This document shows positions 15,841 through 24,654 of a stretch of DNA of 64,000 bases, in pieces. Location: the NCBI RefSeq assembly GCF_000708595.2, contig NZ_JARP01000001.1:1178001-1242000 (forward strand), in the 5' to 3' direction. Position numbers and translations under genes: made by a program. Numbering within the stretch: the first letter of the stretch is position 1; each line of letters begins with the position of its first letter. This stretch comes from Flavobacterium sp. KJJ (GTDB lineage Bacteria > Bacteroidota > Bacteroidia > Flavobacteriales > Flavobacteriaceae). A model generated the notes under the pieces. The model was given only the letters and a program-made list of their open reading frames with translations, was not told the origin of the DNA and did not search any database.

Positions 15841-16767
15841 ATGAAATACCTCAAACTCATTCGATATAAAAACTTATTGATGCTTGCTTTTATGCAGATT
15901 TTGTTTCGTTATGCTTTTTTAAAACAGCAAAATATTCCGCTCGCTTTAGCAGACTGGCAATATGGGCTATTAGTTTTAAGCACTGTTTTATTGGCCGCAG
16001 CAGGTTATGTTATCAATAATATTCTTGATGTTGCTACAGACACAATTAATAAACCAAATGATGTGCTTGTTGGAAAAGGAATATCTGAAACCAGCGCTTA
16101 TAATATCTATATCGGATTGAATATTACGGGTGTTGCTATTGGTTTTGTGTTGTCAAATATTATCATGAAGCCGAGTTTTGCTACCATTTTTATTTTAATT
16201 GCATCACTGCTTTACTTTTATTCTACTAGTTTAAAGCAAATTATGATTTTAGGTAATTTTATAGTTGCCTTACTATTGGCGCTGAGCGTTATAATCATTG
16301 GAATTTTTGATTTATTTCCGGCAACAATTCCTGACAATCAAGCACAAATGGCGAGTGTATTTTCTATTTTGCTCGATTATGCATTATATGCTTTTATGAT
16401 AAACTTTATTAGAGAAATAATTAAAGATATAGAAGATGTAAATGGTGATTACAATCAAGGAATGAATACTTTGCCTATTGCAATTGGAATTAACAGAGCC
16501 TCTAAAATTGCTTTAGGATTTGCTGTTATTGCATTTATTTTATGTTTGCTTTACATCAATACATACTTTTTTTCAAACAAATTGTACATTGTAACGCTTT
16601 ATGCTTTTGCCTTTATTTTAGCACCTTTATTGTACTTTATAGTTAAAATATTTACTGCAAAATCGCCAAAAGATTTTCATCATTTGAGTACTATTTTAAA
16701 ACTGATTTTGCTTTTCGGAATTCTGTCAATACTGGTAATTCACCTAAATCATCTATATAATGCTTAG
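15841..16767 (+). CDS. UbiA family prenyltransferase, geranylgeranylglycerol-phosphate geranylgeranyltransferase-like
   Basis: A 308-residue polytopic prenyltransferase. The ATG at 15841 (MKYLKLIRYKNLLMLAFMQI) is preferred; a start at 15799 would place the repeat-rich spacer in the coding region. The first metal motif N59-x3-D63-x3-D67 (NNILDVATD) and a second motif around REIIKDIEDVNGD mark the active site for a polyprenyl diphosphate. About eight membrane helices are visible. Bacteroidetes members are usually named geranylgeranylglycerol-phosphate geranylgeranyltransferase; whether it makes an ether lipid, a quinone or a heme side chain cannot be told. It overlaps the Maf gene by 8 bases. 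Confidence 0.82.
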   Translation: MKYLKLIRYKNLLMLAFMQILFRYAFLKQQNIPLALADWQYGLLVLSTVLLAAAGYVINNILDVATDTINKPNDVLVGKGISETSAYNIYIGLNITGVAIGFVLSNIIMKPSFATIFILIASLLYFYSTSLKQIMILGNFIVALLLALSVIIIGIFDLFPATIPDNQAQMASVFSILLDYALYAFMINFIREIIKDIEDVNGDYNQGMNTLPIAIGINRASKIALGFAVIAFILCLLYINTYFFSNKLYIVTLYAFAFILAPLLYFIVKIFTAKSPKDFHHLSTILKLILLFGILSILVIHLNHLYNA

Positions 16768-17344
16768 AGAAAAACTTAAAAAATACACTTTAATTTTAGC
16801 TTCTGGATCTCCTAGAAGACAGCAATTTTTTAAAGATTTAGATCTTGATTTTGAAATTAGACTAAAAGATATAGAAGAGATTTACCCTCCTGAATTAAAA
16901 GCGGTTGAGATCACAGATTATTTGGCTGAACTAAAGGCAAGTGCTTTCGAAGGCGAATTAAAAGAAAATGAGATATTAGTAACAAGCGACACCATTGTCT
17001 GGCATCAAAATAAAGCATTAGGAAAACCAAAAAGTGCGGAAGATGCTTTTGAAATGATCAAATCCTTGTCGAATACAACGCATGATGTAATTACGTCGGT
17101 TTGCTTTAAAACTAACACTTCTTCTACTCTATTAAATGATATTACAAAAGTTACTTTTAACGAATTGTCAGACGAGGCTATTTTGTATTATATTGATAAT
17201 TACAAACCTTATGATAAAGCCGGTGCTTACGGAATTCAGGAATGGTTTGGTTTTATGGCAGTTGCAAAAGTCGAAGGCTCTTATACCAATGTTATGGGAC
17301 TTCCCACAGCTAAAGTTTATGAATATTTGAGTACTTTAGTGTAA
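16760..17344 (+). CDS. Maf-like nucleoside triphosphate pyrophosphatase
   Basis: A 194-residue Maf/YhdE-type enzyme that would hydrolyse dTTP, UTP or modified nucleotides to monophosphates. Signatures are ILASGSPRRQQFFKDL near residues 13-28, VTSDTIVWHQNKALGKP with the catalytic Asp near 75, and YDKAGAYGIQEW near 153-164. The family's role in clearing non-canonical nucleotides or in septum control is general knowledge. The start overlaps the UbiA gene by 8 bases, and the MscS gene follows after 10 bases, so translation is probably coupled along this run. Confidence 0.92.
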   Translation: MLREKLKKYTLILASGSPRRQQFFKDLDLDFEIRLKDIEEIYPPELKAVEITDYLAELKASAFEGELKENEILVTSDTIVWHQNKALGKPKSAEDAFEMIKSLSNTTHDVITSVCFKTNTSSTLLNDITKVTFNELSDEAILYYIDNYKPYDKAGAYGIQEWFGFMAVAKVEGSYTNVMGLPTAKVYEYLSTLV

Positions 17345-17354
17345 AAATTAATTT

Positions 17355-17885
17355 ATGTTTTCTTTTAAAGAATATAGCCAGGAAATATTAGCCACCGTAA
17401 TTCTTCTTCTTACTCTAGTAGCTTTAAGAGTTATTATTGCAAAATTGATTCGACGTTACGCCAGCACCAGTCAGCTATTAGAACATCGCACAAATTTAGT
17501 TATCAAATACATTCATTTGTTGATGAATATTCTAGTAACTATCAGTCTGATTGTGATTTGGGGAGTTGATACGAAAGACATTTTTATAACGGTATCGTCG
17601 ATCGCTACTGTTATTGGTGTCGCAATGTTTGCACAATGGTCTATTTTAAGCAACATTACTTCTGGAATGATTTTGTTTTTTTCATTTCCCTTTAGAATTG
17701 GAGATACTATAAAAATTCACGACAAAGATTTTCCTATAGAAGCCGAAATTGAAGATATAAGTGCCTTTCACGTAAATTTGAGAACAAAAGAAGGCGAAAG
17801 AATCATTTTTCCAAATAATTTGCTATTGCAAAAAGGAATATCCATCATGCCAGCGCATTACGAAGAAAAAGAGTTTTTTGATTAA
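17355..17885 (+). CDS. short MscS-type mechanosensitive channel
   Basis: A 176-residue MscS-like channel. Helices are at about 8-28, 43-66 and a pore-lining TM3 around 72-105 (SSIATVIGVAMFAQWSILSN, then MILFF), followed by the beta domain (FRIGDTIKIHDKDF to RIIFPNN). The C-terminal alpha/beta vestibule domain of full MscS is absent, so this is a minimal member. It probably opens under membrane tension to release solutes in hypo-osmotic shock. It follows maf by 10 bases. Nothing suggests truncation by mutation, since the reading frame ends cleanly. Confidence 0.85.
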   Translation: MFSFKEYSQEILATVILLLTLVALRVIIAKLIRRYASTSQLLEHRTNLVIKYIHLLMNILVTISLIVIWGVDTKDIFITVSSIATVIGVAMFAQWSILSNITSGMILFFSFPFRIGDTIKIHDKDFPIEAEIEDISAFHVNLRTKEGERIIFPNNLLLQKGISIMPAHYEEKEFFD

Positions 17886-18003
17886 AAATTTGGTGGGAAT
17901 TTTATAACGTTATTTTAGAAACGTAGAACGTTATTTATGTATTAAAAAAGGAATTTTGTTTAGATATTTTACTAAACTATAAAACCTAAATTTTTTAATA
18001 CAA

Positions 18004-19104
18004 ATGATTCGAACAATACAATTTCCATTTTATGCTAAACTTTCTTTGATTTTAGTAAGTTTAATTTGTTTTGCTTTTATTTTTTGTATTGGAAAAGATA
18101 TAATTACTCCTGTTTTAATGGCATTTTTATTTGCTGTTTTACTCCTTCCTCTTTTTACATTTTTGAACACAAGGCTGAAGTTCCCTAGACATCTTGCTGC
18201 AGCCATTTGTGTTTTGTTATTTGCTTCTTTTATTGCTGGTATACTCTTTTTTATTTCCTACGAAGTCAGTGATATGGCGAATGATTTTGAAACTATTAAG
18301 AAAAATACAAATGTTTTTATAACAGAGATACATAAATTTGTCAAAGAGAATTTTCATATAAGTATTGGAGAACAGAAGAAATATTTAGATAATGTTACCA
18401 AAGATTCTGTAAAAAATGGCGGAGGTACTATTGGCTCAGCTATAATATCAATAACTGATCTTCTTTTAGACTGCACTATTATTCCAATTTATACCTTTTT
18501 ATTTTTATTATATAAAGATCACTTTGTACTGTTTTTAGCAAAATTAATTTCTAAAGAAAACCACGCCGCCTTAAAAGATATTTTAGCACAAATTAAAGTT
18601 TCTATTAATAATTACATTATCAGTTTAATATTTGAAATGATTGTTGTTTCAGTTTTAACAAGTTTAGGACTTTGGATAATTGGAGTAAAATATTTTATTT
18701 TATTAGGATTAATAACTGGAATTCTGAATCTAATACCTTATATCGGAATTTTAATTGCAGGAATCATTACAGTCTTAGCATCATTAACTGGAACTCCAGA
18801 TACATCAATAATTCTAGGCATTTTAATTGTCAATGTCATTGTTCAATTAATTGATAATAACATACTTGTGCCGTTAATAATCAATTCAAAAGTCGAAATT
18901 AATGCCTTTGTATCTATCATGGGAATTATCGTTGGCGGCGCTGCGGCTGGAATTTCGGGTATGTTTTTGGCTATTCCGCTTTTAGCGATTTTGAAAATTA
19001 TTTTTGAAAGAATTGAATCATTAGAACCTTGGGGCTACTTAATGGGAAACCATATGCCTAAAAAATTTACTTGGAGAGTTCGTCGAGCTAAGATTGAGAA
19101 TTAA
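18004..19104 (+). CDS. AI-2E family transporter (PerM-like)
   Basis: A 366-residue polytopic protein with eight membrane helices in the PerM/AI-2E arrangement: four helices up to residue about 170, and a C-terminal bundle with GLITGILNLIPYIGILIAG and the conserved NNILVPLIINSKVEINAF (about 280-300). The family includes the E. coli AI-2 exporter and Na+/H+ antiporters, so the substrate is open. It is preceded by a 118-base gap that holds a direct repeat AACGTTATTT (near 17908 and 17928). An outer-membrane protein gene follows after 74 bases. Confidence 0.85.
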   Translation: MIRTIQFPFYAKLSLILVSLICFAFIFCIGKDIITPVLMAFLFAVLLLPLFTFLNTRLKFPRHLAAAICVLLFASFIAGILFFISYEVSDMANDFETIKKNTNVFITEIHKFVKENFHISIGEQKKYLDNVTKDSVKNGGGTIGSAIISITDLLLDCTIIPIYTFLFLLYKDHFVLFLAKLISKENHAALKDILAQIKVSINNYIISLIFEMIVVSVLTSLGLWIIGVKYFILLGLITGILNLIPYIGILIAGIITVLASLTGTPDTSIILGILIVNVIVQLIDNNILVPLIINSKVEINAFVSIMGIIVGGAAAGISGMFLAIPLLAILKIIFERIESLEPWGYLMGNHMPKKFTWRVRRAKIEN

Positions 19105-19178
19105 ATAATATTATTTTTAAAGTAAGAAATAACACCTATATTCATACAAAACCTAATTTTATATAGAAAAAATACTGA

Positions 19179-21011
19179 ATGTCGCTAAACAATAAAATAA
19201 TCGTTTTTGTCTTTTTATGTTTTTGTCTGCAAAGCACATATGCTCAAGTAGATAAAACAAAAAAAAATAATACAGTTAAAAGAGACAGCGCAGAAGTATA
19301 CACTAAAATTAGAAATTATTCTAAAAAGAATAAATTTACCCAAACACTGCATAAACTTTTGTTTAGAGCAAATAAACCCAGAAAAAAGGAAGATTTAATT
19401 ATCCCAAGTGATACTGCAAATTATAATGGCAAAATCATTCGAAAAATTAATATTATAACGTTAGATCCATTTGGTCATTCTCTTATGGATACCACACAAA
19501 CTCCAAAAAATTGGGGAGAACGTACGGGTAACAGACTTCATTTAAAAACAAAAAGAATTGCCATCACTAATTTATTGCTTTTCAAAAAGAACTCATCTTA
19601 TGACAGCTATAAAGTACAGGAATCTGAACGTTTGATTCGATCGCAGAAATATGTTACTGCAGTTCGAATTACAAATGAAGTCGTTGGTGCTGCATCAGAT
19701 TCTGTTGACGTTACCATACGAGTTTTAGATTCTTGGAGTACGATTCCGAGATTTTCCATATCAAGCAATCAAGTTTCAGTCGGGTTTAAAGAAAAAGATT
19801 TTTTTGGCTCAGGACAACAGCTTGAATATCGCTTTACGAATCGTTTTGATGATGGTCAAAATGGAAATGATGTTACCTACACAGTTCCAAATATCAAAAA
19901 CACCTATATAGGAGCTGCTTTGCATTACAAAATGGACCTTGATGATAATTATGTAAAAAGTATCAATATTGAACGGTTATTCTATTCTCCTTTAACCAAA
20001 TGGGCTGGCGGTGTTTACATTGCTCAAAATTTTAGGAAAGATACATTGCAGGCTCCAGATATGACGTATGCTTATCAGCCATTTAAATATAACTCACAAG
20101 ATTTATGGGCAGGAAAGGCCAGCAAGGTTTTTGCTGATGAAAAAAATGGGGTTACAAATTTGATTGTAACAGGTCGTTTTTTAAATGTAAATTTTACCGA
20201 AACTCCAACTGAGTTATACGATCCGACTCATTTTTATTCTGATGAAAAACTTATTTTATCTGGAATTGGAATCAATACTCGAAAATTTATAAAAGACAGC
20301 TACATCTTTAGAAACGGACAGACTGAAGATGTACCAATAGGAAGAATTTATGGCGTTACTGTAGGTTATCAATATAAAAATACAATATGGCGGCCGTATG
20401 TAGGCGGGCAATTTTCATTTGGAAATTATTATCGATGGGGGTTTATGAGTATGAATTTTGAAGCTGGTACTTTCTTTCATGAATCGAAAACCTATCAAAC
20501 GGCATTTTCGATGGAAACAAATTACTTTACAAAACTATACAGTATAGGAAAATGGAAATTAAGACAATTTGTTAATCCAAAATTGGTTCTTGGTATAAAC
20601 CGAGAAAACATTATTGGAGACGAGCTTAATATTAATGAAGAAAATGGATTAGCAGGTTTTAACAGCGCTATTTACGGAACGAACAAATTACTATTATCGC
20701 TTCAGACACAAACTTATACGCCTCATGCGCTTTGGGGCTTTCGTATGAATCCGTTTTTTAATTATTCAATTGCAGTTTTAGGAAGTCCGAATAATGCCAT
20801 GTCTCGAAACAAAGCATATTCTAAAGTAACTCTTGGTCTTTTAATCAGTAATGATTACTTGGTATTCAGTTCTTTTCAATTATCACTGTCATATTATCCA
20901 AAAATACCTTTTGATGGTGATAATGTATTTAAAACCAATACTTTTGAAAATACAGATTACGGTTTACAAAATTTTGAACTGGCTAAACCCAGAGTTGTAG
21001 ATTATAAATAA
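19179..21011 (+). CDS. outer-membrane beta-barrel protein, BamA/TamA-like
   Basis: A 610-residue protein with a signal peptide (MSLNNKIIVFVFLCFCLQSTYAQ). Residues about 80-185 resemble a single POTRA domain (NGKIIRKINIITLDPFGHSL, then VQESERLIRSQKYVTAVRI and VDVTIRVLDSWSTIP). From about 190 to the end are alternating amphipathic strands typical of a 16-strand barrel. This is the layout of Omp85-like proteins, but much smaller in its periplasmic part than BamA, so it may be a specialised relative rather than the essential insertase. I do not recognise a named gene. It stands after the AI-2E permease. Confidence 0.65.
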   Translation: MSLNNKIIVFVFLCFCLQSTYAQVDKTKKNNTVKRDSAEVYTKIRNYSKKNKFTQTLHKLLFRANKPRKKEDLIIPSDTANYNGKIIRKINIITLDPFGHSLMDTTQTPKNWGERTGNRLHLKTKRIAITNLLLFKKNSSYDSYKVQESERLIRSQKYVTAVRITNEVVGAASDSVDVTIRVLDSWSTIPRFSISSNQVSVGFKEKDFFGSGQQLEYRFTNRFDDGQNGNDVTYTVPNIKNTYIGAALHYKMDLDDNYVKSINIERLFYSPLTKWAGGVYIAQNFRKDTLQAPDMTYAYQPFKYNSQDLWAGKASKVFADEKNGVTNLIVTGRFLNVNFTETPTELYDPTHFYSDEKLILSGIGINTRKFIKDSYIFRNGQTEDVPIGRIYGVTVGYQYKNTIWRPYVGGQFSFGNYYRWGFMSMNFEAGTFFHESKTYQTAFSMETNYFTKLYSIGKWKLRQFVNPKLVLGINRENIIGDELNINEENGLAGFNSAIYGTNKLLLSLQTQTYTPHALWGFRMNPFFNYSIAVLGSPNNAMSRNKAYSKVTLGLLISNDYLVFSSFQLSLSYYPKIPFDGDNVFKTNTFENTDYGLQNFELAKPRVVDYK

Positions 21012-21039
21012 GATAAAATATTTTGCATTTTTTTTCTAG

Positions 21040-21067
21040 TTTTTAAATTGTCGGAACAATTTAAAAA
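21040..21067. other. perfect hairpin in intergenic region
   Basis: A 12-base stem (21040-21051 with 21056-21067) with loop CGGA, 29 bases after the barrel gene. It lacks a T-run, so it may be an operator or RNA end rather than a simple terminator. Confidence 0.4.
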
Positions 21068-21144
21068 TCAAAAACTTATAAAAAAACTAGCCTTAATTAG
21101 CTCGTTAAAATGCTCAATTTATTCGACCAAATACATTCTGTTTT

Positions 21145-21152
21145 TATTTTTG
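21145..21152 (+). promoter_or_regulatory. -7 element before the His-rich protein gene
   Basis: TATTTTTG matches TAnnTTTG. It is 52 bases before the start; no TTG is found at the right distance. Confidence 0.4.
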
Positions 21153-21203
21153 GCACAGTATATGAATATCCCTAAACAGGATTAACATTAAAACTTAAAA
21201 AAA

Positions 21204-21722
21204 ATGAAAACAATAAAAATAGCAATCGCCGGATTATTTCTATTGGTTGCAAATGCCACACAAGCCCAAGTATCAATTAACGTTAATATAGGAACACCTC
21301 CAGCTTGGGGTCCTTCAGGATATTCAGAAATGGAATATTATTATTTGCCAGACATTGAGGCTTATTATGATGTTCGAGCTTCTCAATTTATTTATTATGG
21401 AGGCGGAAGATGGGTTAGAACAACCTATTTGCCAAGACAATACAGAAACTACGATTTATATGGAGGATACAAAGTTGTTTTAAATGACTACCACGGAAGA
21501 ACACCATATACTTATTTTGATCGTCATAGAGTAAAATACTATAAAGGATATCACGGTGAACCACAAAGACCTTATAAACCAAGACCCGTTTATGGTTACA
21601 ACGATCGTCATGATGATCACAGAGATTTCAAACACAATGATAGACATCATGACAAACATGATAGACACGATAGAGACGACAGACACGATGATCACCATGG
21701 AAATGGTCACGGAAGAAGATAA
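21204..21722 (+). CDS. small secreted protein with His/Asp/Arg-rich tail
   Basis: 172 residues with a signal peptide (MKTIKIAIAGLFLLVANATQAQ). The middle part is tyrosine-rich (MEYYYLPDIEAYYDVRASQF and similar) and looks like a small beta domain. The last 45 residues are built almost only of His, Asp, Arg and Lys with repeated R-H-D and D-R-H-D-D units (about residues 130-172). Such tails bind divalent metals or nucleic acid/polyanions. I recall similar flavobacterial secreted hypothetical proteins but no function. It is monocistronic, with its own terminator. Confidence 0.7.
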   Translation: MKTIKIAIAGLFLLVANATQAQVSINVNIGTPPAWGPSGYSEMEYYYLPDIEAYYDVRASQFIYYGGGRWVRTTYLPRQYRNYDLYGGYKVVLNDYHGRTPYTYFDRHRVKYYKGYHGEPQRPYKPRPVYGYNDRHDDHRDFKHNDRHHDKHDRHDRDDRHDDHHGNGHGRR

Positions 21723-21744
21723 AAACTGTTAAATAACAATTTTA

Positions 21745-21781
21745 AAAAAAGAGCATCAAATATTTTGATGCTCTTTTTTTT
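21745..21781 (+). terminator. terminator after His-rich protein gene
   Basis: A 17-base perfect stem (21745-21761 with 21765-21781) and a T-run continuing to 21785. Confidence 0.85.
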
Positions 21782-21962
21782 TTTTAACTAAAAACTAGTA
21801 GTACCAATTCTAATGTTTGATTAATCAATATAAACAAACAATAGATTAAAGAGCTTTCAGATATAATTAGAGGTTTTTATTTTGTAATACATTTTCTTAA
21901 AAAAGAGAATCAATAACCAAACATTAACATTTCATTTAAATACTCATCAACAATATAATTAG

Positions 21963-21970
21963 TATTTTTG
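21963..21970 (+). promoter_or_regulatory. -7 element of the PIG-L gene
   Basis: TATTTTTG, an exact TAnnTTTG, 30 bases before the PIG-L start. No matching TTG upstream. Confidence 0.4.
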
Positions 21971-21999
21971 AAGCACTTTCAAAAACACCTAATCACGCT

Positions 22000-24531
22000 A
22001 TGCGAAAAATTCAGTTACAAATTCTTTTATTTTTTTTAACAGGGATTTCTATTTGTTTTGCACAACAACCACAAAAACCAAGTTCTGTAGAAATTTACAA
22101 TCAAATTAAAAAACTAAACTTTTTAGGTTCCGTTTTATATGTTGCTGCTCATCCAGATGACGAAAACACACGTTTGATCTCTTATATGGCAAACGAAATG
22201 AACGCCAGAACTGGGTATTTATCCTTAACACGAGGTGATGGAGGACAGAATTTAATTGGCCCGCAATTGCGCGAATTATTAGGTGTTATCAGAACTCAGG
22301 AATTAATTGAAGCTCGTAAAATTGATGGCGGTGAACAGTTTTTTTCGCGCGCAAACGATTTTGGTTTTTCTAAAACTCCAGACGAAACTTTACAAATATG
22401 GGATAAAGATAAAGTCCTTGCTGATGTAGTCTGGACCATCAGAAAATTTCAGCCAGACGTTATTATTAACCGATTTGATCATCGCTCGCCAGGAACTACG
22501 CACGGACATCATACTTCTTCAGCCATACTGAGCGTTGAAAGTTTTAAATTAACAAATGATCCTAAAATATATCCCGAACAATTAAAATATGTTAAACCTT
22601 GGCAGGTAAAAAGACAATTTTTTAATCCGTCTTGGTGGTTTTATGGAAGCCAGGAAAAATTTGATGCTGCTAATAAATCGAAATTCACCAAATTAGAAAC
22701 TGGTGTTTATTATACTGGAATTGGAAAATCGAATCAGGAAATTGCTGCTTTAAGCCGAAGCCGCCACCAATCACAAGGATTTGGAAGTACGGGAGCACGT
22801 GGAGAAGAAACTGAATTTCTAGAACTTATTAATGGAGAAAATCCTAAAGAACGTGATAATTTGTTTGATGGAATTGACACGACTTGGAACCGAGTTAAAA
22901 ACGGAAAACCAGTTGGTGATTTGATTTCTAAAATCATAACGAAATATGATTTCAGCAATCCGTCAGCCAGCATTCCTGAATTGGTAAAGGCATACGAAAT
23001 GATTGAATCTTTAGACGACGATCATTGGAAAACCCTAAAAGCAACAGCAATAAAAAATATTATTGCCTCTTGCTCCGGATTATATCTAGAAGCTGTTGCC
23101 AGCGAACAAGAAGCAACACCAGGAAGTACTATTAAATTAAGTCTAGAAGCGATAAACAGATGTGCTGTTGAAATGCAATTGGCAAGTGTAACCTCATTGC
23201 CTGACAATAAAACGACGATCCAAAATAGTATTTTAAAAAACAATAACGACCAAAAAATAAACCTTCAAATACAGCTTCCAAATAATTTGGAATATACACA
23301 GCCTTATTGGTTAAAGGAAAAAGCAAGTGTTGGAATGTACACGGTTTCGAACCAAGAAAATATTGGAATTCCAGATATTATAAGAGAAGTTAAGGTTGTT
23401 TTTAATGTAAAAATCAGCGGTGTTGAAATTCCGTTTGAGCGCACAGTTGTTTACAAATACAACGATGGCGTAAAAGGCGAAATGTATAATTTTCTCGATA
23501 TAGTTCCAGAAGTTACAACTTCGATTTTAGAAAAAGTATTGATTTTTAAAGATACCAAAAGCAAAATGATTCCAGTAAAAGTTCGTGCTGGAAAAGATGC
23601 AATAAAAGGAAATTTACAACTTGATTTACCAAAAAGCTGGGTAGTTTCTCCCAAACAAATTGCATTTTCTTTAGATAAAAAAGGAAACGAGCAAACCTTT
23701 TATTTTGAAGTTATTCCTCCAGTAAATCCAGAAGAAGCTGTTGCCAAAAGTATTGTTACCGTGGATAATAAACGTTTTGATAAAGACCAGACTATTATTG
23801 ATTATCCGCACATTACCAAACAAATGGTTTTAAAACCGGCCGAATCAAAATGCATTCGAATTGACCTAAAAACTTCTGGAGATGCTATTGGCTACATTAT
23901 GGGTGCTGGCGACGAAGTTCCAGAAAGTTTAACGCAGATGGGATATAAAGTCACTCTTTTAAAACCAGAAGAAATCACGCCTGAAAAACTTGATTCATTT
24001 AGTACCGTTATTACTGGAATTCGGGCATATAATACTGTAAATGCTTTAGCAAACAAACAAAAAATACTTTTTGATTTTGTAAAAAGCGGTAAAAATATGA
24101 TTGTGCAATACAATACATATGGCAAAATGGTAACTGACCAGATTGCGCCTTATCCGTTAAAAGTTTCAAATGATCGTGTGACTGAAGAAAATGCTAAAAT
24201 TACTTTTCTAGCACCTAATCATCCTGTTTTAAATACACCAAACAAAATCAGTATAAAAGATTTTGAAGGCTGGACACAAGAGCAAGGCTTGTATTATCCT
24301 AATGAATATGACCCTGCCTTCACTCCTATTATATCTTCTCATGATAAAGGTGAATCTCCTAAAGATGGTGCATTATTAGTAGCGCCGTATGGAAAAGGAT
24401 ATTATATTTACACCGGTTTAAGCTTTTTTAGAGAGTTGCCAGAAGGTGTAGCCGGTGCGTATCGATTACTTTCAAATATCATTTCGCTGAAACAGCCAAT
24501 AGAAGCTCCTAAACAAGAATTTAAGCAATAA
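22000..24531 (+). CDS. secreted PIG-L family deacetylase with C-terminal amidotransferase-like domain
   Basis: An 843-residue exported protein (signal peptide ending near residue 21, SICFAQ). The N-terminal LmbE/PIG-L domain has the zinc motif A-H51-P-D-D54-E (AAHPDDENTR) and a second metal-binding THGHH near 167, so it should remove an acetyl group from an amino sugar conjugate. Residues about 350-610 look like beta-sandwich modules. The final 200 residues (MGAGDEVPESLTQMGYKVTL, then STVITGIRAYNT and GKGYYIYTGLSFFRELP) resemble a glutamine-amidotransferase/ThuA-like fold without an obvious catalytic Cys. It heads a transcript with a 35-residue peptide and a sodium symporter, which suggests uptake of the deacetylated product. 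Confidence 0.85.
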   Translation: MRKIQLQILLFFLTGISICFAQQPQKPSSVEIYNQIKKLNFLGSVLYVAAHPDDENTRLISYMANEMNARTGYLSLTRGDGGQNLIGPQLRELLGVIRTQELIEARKIDGGEQFFSRANDFGFSKTPDETLQIWDKDKVLADVVWTIRKFQPDVIINRFDHRSPGTTHGHHTSSAILSVESFKLTNDPKIYPEQLKYVKPWQVKRQFFNPSWWFYGSQEKFDAANKSKFTKLETGVYYTGIGKSNQEIAALSRSRHQSQGFGSTGARGEETEFLELINGENPKERDNLFDGIDTTWNRVKNGKPVGDLISKIITKYDFSNPSASIPELVKAYEMIESLDDDHWKTLKATAIKNIIASCSGLYLEAVASEQEATPGSTIKLSLEAINRCAVEMQLASVTSLPDNKTTIQNSILKNNNDQKINLQIQLPNNLEYTQPYWLKEKASVGMYTVSNQENIGIPDIIREVKVVFNVKISGVEIPFERTVVYKYNDGVKGEMYNFLDIVPEVTTSILEKVLIFKDTKSKMIPVKVRAGKDAIKGNLQLDLPKSWVVSPKQIAFSLDKKGNEQTFYFEVIPPVNPEEAVAKSIVTVDNKRFDKDQTIIDYPHITKQMVLKPAESKCIRIDLKTSGDAIGYIMGAGDEVPESLTQMGYKVTLLKPEEITPEKLDSFSTVITGIRAYNTVNALANKQKILFDFVKSGKNMIVQYNTYGKMVTDQIAPYPLKVSNDRVTEENAKITFLAPNHPVLNTPNKISIKDFEGWTQEQGLYYPNEYDPAFTPIISSHDKGESPKDGALLVAPYGKGYYIYTGLSFFRELPEGVAGAYRLLSNIISLKQPIEAPKQEFKQ

Positions 24532-24543
24532 ACATTCATAAAA

Positions 24544-24651
24544 ATGGAAGCTAAAAAAACAAAAAAATGGAAAAAAAGCTACACTTATGTTTTGGTGGCG
24601 AATGCTATTTACATTCTGATTTTTTTCTTAATAATGCAATTATACTCATAA
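24544..24651 (+). CDS. 35-residue single-pass membrane peptide
   Basis: ATG 24544 to TAA 24651 encodes a peptide starting with ten mostly basic residues (MEAKKTKKWKK) and one hydrophobic helix (YVLVANAIYILIFFLIM) before a short tail. It sits 12 bases after the PIG-L stop and 3 bases before the symporter start, tight spacing that argues for a real gene. By position and size it could be a small accessory subunit of the sodium symporter, as small subunits are known for some solute carriers. I do not recognise the family. Confidence 0.6.
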   Translation: MEAKKTKKWKKSYTYVLVANAIYILIFFLIMQLYS

Positions 24652-24654
24652 CCT

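Noticed and set aside
21480-21710. A 76-codon minus-strand frame rich in Ile, Val and Ser
   Set aside because: It is antisense to the His/Asp-rich repeat and arises from gat/cat codons read backwards.
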